Below are positions 52,301 to 61,172 of a stretch of DNA of 64,000 nucleotides, piece by piece. The stretch covers positions 688,134 to 752,133 of the forward strand of contig NW_003137821.1 in the NCBI RefSeq assembly GCF_000003605.2, read 5' to 3'. The notes below the pieces were generated by a model. The model saw nothing but the letters and a program-made list of their open reading frames with translations, had not been told where the DNA came from and did no database searches. Both the position numbers and the translations under genes were made by a program. Position 1 is the stretch's first letter, and each line of letters begins with the position of its first letter. The DNA comes from Saccoglossus kowalevskii (Eukaryota > Hemichordata > Enteropneusta > Harrimaniidae).

Positions 52301-54779
52301 AATGTACACAAGCACTGATTATTCGGCCAATAGTCAAAATGTAATGACATTCCCAGCACTGATGGAATCGCAATATGGCTGCAGGAAAAATCAAGCATAA
52401 TCTCCTATCAGAGGACCTCACAAACGACAATCTTCAGACACATCTTCAAGTTGCTTTATTAAGCAGTGATTTGGATTTAATTTCCAACGTATTCATTTGC
52501 AGTGTCCTTATTTGTCGCACTAGTCACAGTTATATTGGTAAATAGAGCAACACAGTCATTGTTTTAACTAGTCCACGTATTACGCTAGCCTTTCCAATGT
52601 ATTAGATAAATTGCGAGGAAATTGCAGAGTTTGTGCAGTAGTAATTATAAATTGTGGTATTATTTTACTAAATGGATTGTGTTTTGAAGTTGTCGTTTTG
52701 TGTTATTGTACTTGTCAAACAACCTTCACTGTGAATTTAGAATTTGCTTGAGTGTGATGTAATCATTATATCTGTTGACCCTGATAACCAATCAAATTCG
52801 AGACATTCAAGTTTCGACATCTATGATTTTACGACATTCTTGTCAACGATGCATTTGTCAATATTACAAGATTGATTGTTTTTACGCATGTTACTAGTGA
52901 TTTCCTAGGTAATTGAACGGACATAATTTTGTAGCGATTTCTATTGAATGTTTGAACAATTCCCTTCGCTAGTGACGCTTGCACGATTTCGGAAATTGTA
53001 TCTGCGCTTGGTTAACTCGATCGTGTACTCCAATAATACAGAATAATACATCTTATTTTATTGTGTTTATTTTATACTTTACCAACGTGTTTACTCAATG
53101 AAAGGACGTTGTTTGTGAGTCTCATATCGCCCGATTAACAACGCTTTCTTTAGGTCAACGAACCTAGGCATTTACTTGCGTATTTAAATCGTGATTCAAT
53201 ATGGGATTATCTCACTCATATTCCAACATAAATAAATTTTCACCAATTACTACAATTGACTGAATTAAATTCATGAGATGGATTGCAATATGTCTAGGGA
53301 CAAAACAACCCAATTGAAAGTAAACCTTTCAGTAGGATTAAAAAAAATGCGCAAACTCTGTCATATAGACACACAGCGCGCACCCGGGCAGAGTACCTAA
53401 AACTGGGTAGAGTTGTGGCACTTGGCCTTCAAAAGTGTGTGCATTTTTATACCAATATTTTGACAAAATCCATACCCATATTTATACCAAAGTACAATGT
53501 TTTAAATCCATATCGACTATATCAAATAAAGGCGCCAGCATCCACCAATATATCAGTGCATATTAAGGACCATGGATTACAAGACTGATGGATGCAGAAT
53601 GTACTGGAATATATTATACACTCACCGTATCGTACCCTAACACCTCATTTTTACTCATAAAAACTTTACTTCATTGCGGTGCTTTATATACCATCGATTG
53701 AAAAAAACAAGTGGATCGATTCATTTTATAAACAATGTTATATTTAATCGTGAACATCTGCAAAGTGCATGTGTCGCTTATCAATCAAATGAGCAGTGTA
53801 TTGCACAGTATGTTAGCGATGAAGTATGAAATAAAAAAAATGGTCTCATTTCCCCGCGAGATTAGATATCAAGCTGGGAGCTGTCAAATTAATTCACTGT
53901 ACAAAAGTATTAATTCAGCTAATTGGCACCAAAGGGTAATATATGTATACCGCCATGAAATGTATTGATTGAGTGCACATATTTCACTGCACTAAGTGCT
54001 GACTACACAGATCAGCCCCGCGGTACACAGGGTTGACTTTGTTATCGGGGGTCTCAATATGCGTAACGTAGTGTTTTTGTGGCAAAATTGAATTTTGCAA
54101 TTGAATACCGTTACAAAAATGTTGCATGGAGGTGTGGTCATGTTGTAGTTTTCAGATAATTACATACGTATATAAATGCGTATTGTTTATTTAGGTGTAT
54201 ATTTCATTCCGTTCAACCTGGATAGATTAATTAATTTCACGATTTACAATATATTTCCTATATGTCAATGATGTATTTTAACAATCATTCAGTAGAAAAT
54301 GCAGCCATCTCAATGTGGCACGAAACTAAATGGAGAAGCAAGTTGGGAAATGCGTCTTTCGGTTTCTTATAAGTTAGGAGGAAACCCAAACAAATATTTA
54401 GTAGACAGTCTTGTATAAATATGTCATCGTTTGCAGTATCTGCTGCATATAACACTATTTTATGTTTATTAGTTACAAACGTTTATATGCATACATTAAC
54501 AAAAAAGTGGTTCTAAAATACGTTGGCGCTGTTTGTCAGTTTCTTAAGCAATAATACATTGATAACATGCTAAAATCTATTCGTGCGATCAATATAAATT
54601 GCCTGTGTAACTTGTCTACATTGGACAGAATATGACCGAGAACATACATGTAAGTTTATATATAACTTATGGTTCAAATACTGTATAATTCCGCACGAAC
54701 ATCTCATTCCCAATCAGGCTAATCCAATATAGGATAACAGTTGTTTGTGTTAGACTCCTCTCTTTAAAAAGTGATGCAA
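49374..54779. other. Non-coding stretch
   Basis: Over 5 kb with no gene I can support. A short richer patch at 53360-53480 has two ATACCAATATTT/ATACCAAAGT phrases and may be a decayed repeat. Confidence 0.45.
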
Positions 54780-55762
54780 CCTAAGCCATTATTAACGCAA
54801 ATTATTAACATTATTCACTTCAAATGGGGTGGGGGCTTGTGCGAAAGAAAGATTATACTGTTCTTTTATTTCAGTAGGTGTACTCTCGATGAAGTATTTA
54901 AGGAGAGATGCAGTTTACCTGACAGGTATTTTATTAGTTAATTAGGAAACCAAGATGATTTCCCTTGTCCACAAAACTATATATTGTCGGAAAGCTTATT
55001 GTATGACTTTTTAAAATTTTAAAACTGTTATGGTCACTGTAGTTTGAAATATGCACAAACATGTGCTTTTTTGTTCAAAAGTGATTTAAGAAAAAATAGC
55101 TTCTAACCCGTGCTTCTGTTTCCTGTCAAAATTGGTTTATGGGTACATCTGTTTACTATGAAGAAAGTGCCGTCTTGAAAACTGTCTACCAGTTGTCAAT
55201 TTTGCAGGGCAGCAGCCCAAATTTCACTACTTCAAGTTTATGCATATATTAACACCCAGGCTAGTTGTCTGTACGATTGTTGTAACACTGTTCAACCAAA
55301 AACAATGCCCCGACGGCGTTTTGAAGGTAAACACATTGTCAATCATTTGTGAAAATTTCAAAACAAAAGGTCAAAGCGTCTAAGAGCTATTTTTTAAAAG
55401 TTCTCGGATGTGCACTAAAAAGAAGCTGAGATAATTGCTAATTTGCATAACAATTCGCTCAGTAAGCAGTTTGCTAACAGTTTGGCTGTAACAGTTCTAA
55501 ATTTAAATGTATTATTGTTTTGTTAAAAGTTAAATATAGTGCATAATATGGAGATCCCGTCATTGTTTCTTTTTTATTATTTATGTACAGCCTTGCTAAA
55601 TCTTGCTAAGCATTCAAAAGAGAGAATGTTTGCACCTTTCATCTTTATTTTAAAATCGTTTTTTGAGTATGTTCCACTGTTCACAATTCTACAAAATTTT
55701 AACAGTCTATAGTCTATAATTGTTTGGATAATAAAAAGCAAAAAAAAAAAAAAATAAAAAAA
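54780..55762 (+). mobile_element. Retroposed sequence with AATAAA and poly-A tail
   Basis: The block ends in AATAAA (55730-55735) followed at once by 15 A, one T and more A (55740-55762), the mark of an RNA copied back into DNA. The body is non-coding as far as I can read and includes GTGAAAATTTCAAAACAAAA, a texture common in marine invertebrate repeats. The start is uncertain and no target duplication was found. It could be a SINE- or LINE-tail copy or a processed non-coding transcript. Confidence 0.45.
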
Positions 55763-56565
55763 TCACTCCCAAGTGTCCACGAACCTGCATCTCTACCTTA
55801 CAGCTAAACACCATTACAAATTCCATATCCTTTGCAGTCGTGAGGGTCATTGACTGGGAATAGCTCTAATTAATGCAACAATTACCAATATCTTTCATTG
55901 TCAGATATTATCAATAGCTTCTTATCAATGTAAAATATGAGGTGATTTAATTTATTTATATATTGCGGTATACGAGTTTTGCTTAAATTACCTGAAGTTT
56001 GTTGTGTTGATTATCAGATCGCCACCAGCCATGCAAGTGAATCCATTGAACAGATTACCCGTGCAATCCTGGCTGTTAAATCTGATTATATTAACACCGT
56101 CTTGTTTCATCGACACCTTTCAAGATGCAATTCGATTATTTCAGTGTATTATAATTGGATTGTATAAAACGGTGACAATATTCACTCAAAACATATACAG
56201 TACGCCTTAATGAATTACGAATAGCCTCAGCAATAGTTTTCTGCTACAGTTTTTTCACCTCAGACCTCCCTGAATTGTGTTTTAACACCCGTGTATCAAT
56301 GATACTATAACAATTAATGTTCGTTTCCAAGGCTGATTCCGTAGTAAAGCCAGTAAGTAGACTATTTGATGAGATTAAATCATTAATCACATTAGTCCTC
56401 TTAGGAATACATTTAATTCAAAATAATGAGACTGAAAATACAAATTATCTGTGCTTGATTTGCAGGCATTAAAATAACGTGCCCAGACACAGCGATTTAA
56501 GTAAACATATAAATTGCCATTTCTAAGCTTTCTGCATTTCGAAATGGTTAACTGAGATGTTTTAA
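55763..56565. other. Non-coding stretch between retroposed sequence and transposon copy 2
   Basis: No gene seen; overlapping short frames near 55979-56210 look random. Confidence 0.45.
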
Positions 56566-56722
56566 AGCGGGGGAGACGTCACCTGTGCATGCGTTAGATG
56601 GCTATAGCGTGTTATTGTTTACAAACAAGAGTCTGCCCATGAGCCTTTGCGTTTTTAGCGTGCGTTGTTATCGTCGCTTGGGACTCAATTCCCGCGCGTG
56701 CGCAGGTGACGACCCTCCCGCT
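56566..56722. mobile_element. Miniature TTAA transposon, copy 2 (157 bp, complete ends)
   Basis: Flanked by TTAA at 56562-56565 and 56723-56726. The ends are inverted: AGCGGGGGAGACGTCACCTG on the left and CAGGTGACGACCCTCCCGCT on the right. It is too short to code, and its G+C and CpG are well above the surroundings. Same family as 49060-49373, opposite orientation. Confidence 0.88.
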
Positions 56723-57598
56723 TTAAACGTATGCTTTTCGTATTTTTAACTTAAATCAGAATGCAAATCGATTAACTTGGTGAATATATGTATATTAGTG
56801 ATCAAGCAAAAGATTGTATTCAGTTTACTTGATATGGTGTGTCTGCAGATGAACAAATTTATGTAAAATTATTTAATAATCAAACACATATTGTCTGTCT
56901 TCGACTCAATCATTAATGTCACCAGTTAACAATGTAGTTAAGCTCAAGTATGTTTCCAATTTAACTTTGATGTTAATCAAACATGGGTTGTCACCAGCGA
57001 CACATCTTATATTAGGTACATACTACTTTTCCTTGGCTTAATTGCCTACCCACTTGGTTATACTAAACGTTAGATGGGCCGTATGTAACATGGTCTCAAT
57101 CATAATCAGTAAAATGTAATAATTGCTTTTATAATTCAATATAATATTTTGTCTGCAGCTGCCGGCATACATTGAGCGATGAGGAATGATTTTGCATGTT
57201 ATTTGTTGATGTATTGCTCGCTTGGCAGGTAATTTCAAAAACGCTAAAACAATTTAACAAAATTTAAAATAATGACCATCACAGTCACTAGAGAGTTTTC
57301 AGGCTTTGCTATTGGCCATGAATCAATATTGTAATCTGCTCGCTGTTCTTGATTACAATATTATTTCTGGATTATGGCACAGGAAATGCCTTTGCAATTT
57401 GTCGCAACATTTAACGCGCGTGTACGTGATATATTACATGTTGATCAAATGTCGATTTCAATATGAGATCAGAATTGATTTCTATAGCTTAGGGTGAACT
57501 GTGATCAATATGAATAATATGTTTCGTGTCATAAAACTGACAATTTGATTATTTAGATTTCCCAATTCCCACAAACACACTCTCTCAATGATACTCAC
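56723..57598. other. Non-coding stretch, left of the insulin-like exon candidate
   Basis: A downstream exon for the candidate at 57599-57719 would lie here. On the minus strand near 57340-57415 a short frame reads KCCDKLQRHFLC, which has the CC pair of an insulin A chain but not its CCx3Cx8C spacing, so I do not call it. Confidence 0.35.
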
Positions 57599-57719
57599 CA
57601 CCCTAATCAAGTTTGTCTCTGACGTTGGAAACAGAGAGTAACCACATAAATACAATATATCTCGTCGTATGTTTTCATTCCCACAGTGTCGCTCTTCAGC
57701 TACCTCATACGAATCCCAT
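57599..57719 (-). CDS. Possible internal exon with insulin/relaxin B-chain-like motif
   Basis: On the minus strand a strong acceptor (TTTTTTTTCTTGATTCAATT then TAG) precedes 57719, and a strong donor (GTGAGTATC) follows 57599. The 121-bp segment between them is open in one frame: one base, then 40 codons, phase 2 in and phase 0 out. Residues 11-26 read HCGNENIRRDILYLCG, followed by YSLFPTSETN. This recalls insulin-family B chains (CG, a hydrophobic helix, then CG and an aromatic tail), where two cysteines bond with the A chain. The cysteines are separated by 12 residues instead of the usual 11, and relaxin-type introns are normally phase 1. The frame also runs open upstream through a hydrophobic ILLLTRFFFLIQF. 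No A chain with CCx3Cx8C was found. It may be an exon of another secreted protein, or chance. Confidence 0.3.
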
Positions 57720-58539
57720 CTAAATTGAATCAAGAAAAAAAACCTAGTCAACAGCAAAATGTCTAGATCTGTGCTTCCCATGCATGTTATTTCAGACAAA
57801 TGATGATTAAACAACATGAGGCAGGACGTACGATGTCTCCCAATCATGCCCAATCCAATATTGAGGTAATTGAAAGCTTTCCGTAAAGGAAGAGTTTGAC
57901 ATGAGTAACGACTCTTAAGCTACACATATAATCAATAAGTATATATCATGCTTTAGCATTAAGTGAACAGCGTATGTTTCTTGGCGGTTGAATTGAATTG
58001 TTTTCATATGCATGTTAAATCATTTGATTTTCTAAATCCCTTGCAATAAATAAGAATACAGTAAGTGTCGAAAATAAAGTGTAATGTATAAATGAGCCTT
58101 TGCAGTCGATTAAATTGACTCGCCTTTTATAAATAGCTTATGTAGTTTCATAGAAAACTTTTAAGTTAAATTAATATTGCAGCAGGTAGCAACATTTTCC
58201 TAAATTCACAGCCACTAGTGACGAACGAGTTTCCTCTTTGGCCACTAAAATATGTTTTGCGAACTTGGAGAAGAGTGAAAACTTTAACTGAGGCCGAAAC
58301 TAATACAGGAAAGAATGTATGCGTGCCAGGGAAAATTTCACCAATGCACCGCCATTCATCGCCATTTCAATTTGAATAAATAATGCTATTTCATTGGTTA
58401 AATAACTGTCATGTGATTATACAAACAAATCTTCAGTAACAAAAGTTTTACATCTGTGATACATAATAATACACATCTACTACAATAACATGAGTGTTTT
58501 TTGAAACGGAGTGCCAAACTAATACTCATAATCATAATT
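57720..58539. other. Stretch between exon candidate and CpG block
   Basis: No gene called. The minus-strand start of any transcript reaching 57719 from the CpG block would cross this segment; MAMNGGALVKFSLARIHSF at about 58364 is a short minus-strand frame without a convincing donor. Confidence 0.35.
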
Positions 58540-58560
58540 ACGTATAATCATAATCACACT

Positions 58561-58980
58561 CGCTCCGTTAATGTCACGCAGTTTATAACGCAATAAGTGA
58601 TTTTCCGTACAATTGCGAGCTCTCGCGAGATGCATGAAGAACGCGCGTCGAACGTCTGCCGCAAAAATCGAACGATTTGATTTTGAACTAGAATTTCTTT
58701 ATTTCGTAGCTTACATTGACCGGCCGATCTTCGGCAGAGGAATATTGCTTCCGAATACCCTTACTTAATCGAAATTGCCTATCATCAAATGTGGACAGCA
58801 CATTATTAAGCATGGAAATGTCCCCGAAATACTTTCGCGTTTGTCGAATCCTACGCGATGTTTGACGCGACTACGACGCTATGACCTTTGTTTGTCCTGT
58901 TTTTACGTTCGATTTCACGCACAACGCGTGATTCTCGCAGTGAACGGAAAATGGTCTATTCTAACTTGTAACCGATATCA
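58561..58980. promoter_or_regulatory. CpG-rich probable promoter with TCTCGCGAGA motif
   Basis: By hand count there are about 40 CpG in 420 bp at roughly 43 percent G+C, about twice the expected number, while most of the window is CpG-poor. At 58621-58630 lies the palindrome TCTCGCGAGA, the motif bound by BANP (earlier attributed to Kaiso) at CpG-island promoters in animals. A splice donor TAG|GTAAGG follows on the plus strand at 59055. A plus-strand frame 58775-58996 is probably incidental. The promoter may serve a plus-strand transcript, the minus-strand exon at 57599-57719, or both; I cannot name the gene. Confidence 0.55.
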
Positions 58981-59059
58981 CAAATTTCCAAAATAAGCAA
59001 AAAATGTATTTTGGATTGTTGCGTCATTATTTGGTGCTGAAATAAGGGGTGTAGGTAAG

Positions 59060-60937
59060 GCATTTTGCGTAATTGTTTTTTATTCGCAATACAATGCCCT
59101 GACTGTTTTTAATTAACGGGGTCCTCGTTTTGCAGATACGTGTCAACTCATTTAGTCTTTTTGATCTCTCCCAAGGTTCTGTTTTATTGTTCAAGTGCTA
59201 TTTTGTTCCTGTGCTTTTCCGCAAGTTATGGAATTCATATTTCACCGCCCTTTAATTTGTTGTGTCATTAAAATACTGTAAAGTTCTCACAAGCACGATC
59301 GTCGTTGAATAGTTTTCATTTCGCCATGATTTATGTCAATTATGGGTTCTGGATCGGCGTTTTGGCGATTATGCAAATGTGTATAACCGATTTAAGGAAA
59401 CACACAAACATTCGTATAATTGTACTACATAAGAGTGTTGTAATATGCACAAATACAACACTCAGTAATGGAGAATCCTGTTTTTTTAACTGGATGAGTT
59501 TTTTTTTGTATATAATATCATCAAAGCTTACATTGAATATACATCCTTGTTCGATCTGTGAAGTGATTTATTTAAATATAGTACTGGTAATATAATGGTA
59601 GTAATTCCTCAATTATTGAGGAACGATATTATGACATTATCCAAAAATATTAACCCAATCTAAAAAGTTCAAAACATGATTTGTTGATGTGTGATTGAAT
59701 ACAAACCACACACTATTCATTTTTATTTTATTAACAAATTACTATGACATTATTAGTTACGATTTTATTGAAGTTTGTATTATACGTACTTTTAATTGAA
59801 TCCACCGTGTACACATACACACACTGAGCACACATCATGAGCTAATGTATACATAAGCGTCGAAATCAATGATGTAAGGCGCTTTCAGCTTATTCCTGGA
59901 GTCATTTACATAAATAATGTGACACGCATGCGCAATTGAATCACAGATCAATAGCATATCGATGACTTCAATTATAGTATCATGTTTTTGTTCATACATT
60001 ATCGGTGATGAAACGTTAACGTAATTGACAACGAATGTTGCGCAATCGAATTGTATCAGCTGCTGGTGCATTCATGAAATCAATATATATATTGGGCATA
60101 ATACAACAATAGTCCTTCTTGAAGACATATATGCCATGGCTATGAGAAGACCTTATACAACTTTACATTATTAACTGATTTTTCAATATGCAAGTAGAGC
60201 TCAGCCCATATGACATTGTCATGAAAAAATACTACTTGATATTATCATTCACATGTGTTCTTTTGATTGATGCTCCCCGCCACAAACTAACTAATGAATT
60301 GACCTCTGCAGTTGATTTCCATTCTAGTCCCGGGTTATGCAACGTGTTTGATGTCTTATTGAGTGTCGGGATTTAAAAGCAGAACGTCACCCTAAAGGTG
60401 TAATGTTTTTTTGTCTAGCGCATATCAAGTGAATTTTATTCTAGTAGCAATCATTTTATATCTCATTGAGGCACGAGTGCCTCAGTTGTTACACTACTTC
60501 AGATATGCATTTTTCGACAGTACAGTATTATTAGGTGAATAAAATGCATGTTGTGAATGTGTATGCTAAAAAATATGCTTGGGAAATAGAAGCGCTATTT
60601 TTCGTGATAAAATATCAATTGTCAAAAACAAACAGTAATTGAATGCAATTAAAGAAATATATAATCGTTTGCTTTTCATCAATTTTGAGACGTTACTTTG
60701 ATATATTGCTATACTCTCCGCAATAATTGATTGTATCATATCGAATGCCGTTGACATAATCTGAAATTCCTCCGCTTATTCTAGCTACCCCTTATTATGA
60801 ATACATCAAAGTAGTCCGCGTTCCTGTGTTAATACTCCCCTACCAACATAATGAAACATTCCCCTCAGTGTTTGCTGTCCATTTAGAAAGCACACATTGG
60901 TTACTCGACTTCTGTAGTAAGAACATACTCTGTGGAA
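59060..60937. other. Region upstream of receptor D
   Basis: No gene seen. An inverted partner of the unit-end block may lie at 59883-59935, listed separately. Confidence 0.4.
59883..59935 (-). repeat. Possible inverted copy of the unit-end block (unit D)
   Basis: TCAGCTTATTCCTG followed by TTTACAT and GTGACACGCATGC matches the reverse complement of the unit C block at 45075-45145 and, more weakly, unit A. It lies upstream of receptor D on the same side as the unit C block relative to receptor C, but only 1.1 kb away instead of 4.1 kb. Confidence 0.45.
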
Positions 60938-60948
60938 TATATATATAG
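60938..60948 (+). promoter_or_regulatory. Candidate TATA box of receptor D
   Basis: TATATATATAG, 80-90 bp before the ATG at 61028, a suitable distance for a short 5' untranslated region. The matching place in receptor C has no equally clear box. Confidence 0.35.
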
Positions 60949-61027
60949 CGCTTTGTAAGTGTCTGTTACTAAATATATCATATCTAACACGACGGATTGA
61001 GTTTAGTCTTGCCACCATCCACTAGCC

Positions 61028-61172
61028 ATGGCGGAATTGGACCCCGATATGTACCCGAATCTTGACGATATATGGCCGACTGATAAACCAGGCGACGACG
61101 ATGGCGCACCGAGTGCAAAGACAGTGTTGATTGTATTGCTGTATCTAGTTGTGTTTCTAATAGGCGTCACAG
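61028..61172 (+). CDS. Class A GPCR paralogue D, exon 1 (gene continues beyond the window)
   Basis: First exon of a close paralogue of the receptor at 36849-41011, in the opposite orientation. Both exons are 145 bp and end in a phase 1 donor inside TM1 just before the GN motif; here the donor is ACAG|GTAAGTTT. The product starts MAELDPDMYPNLDDIW and continues into KTVLIVLLYLVVFLIGVTG, the first half of TM1. Receptor C has MAELDPDMYPNMDDIW. The acidic linker (about residues 17-27) is the main difference, with P, G and D changes. No exon 2 match occurs in the remaining 2.8 kb, while intron 1 of copy C is 2.5 kb, so the rest probably lies to the right of the window. The preserved frame, start context and donor suggest a live gene. 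Confidence 0.88.

Noticed and set aside
57340-57415. Minus-strand KCCDKLQRHFLC as an insulin A chain partner
   Set aside because: The spacing is CCx8C, without the cysteine three residues after CC, and there is no good acceptor nearby.
57482-57853. The full 123-codon minus-strand frame as a single-exon gene
   Set aside because: Strong acceptor and donor sites fall inside it, so only the 121-bp core is plausible as an exon.
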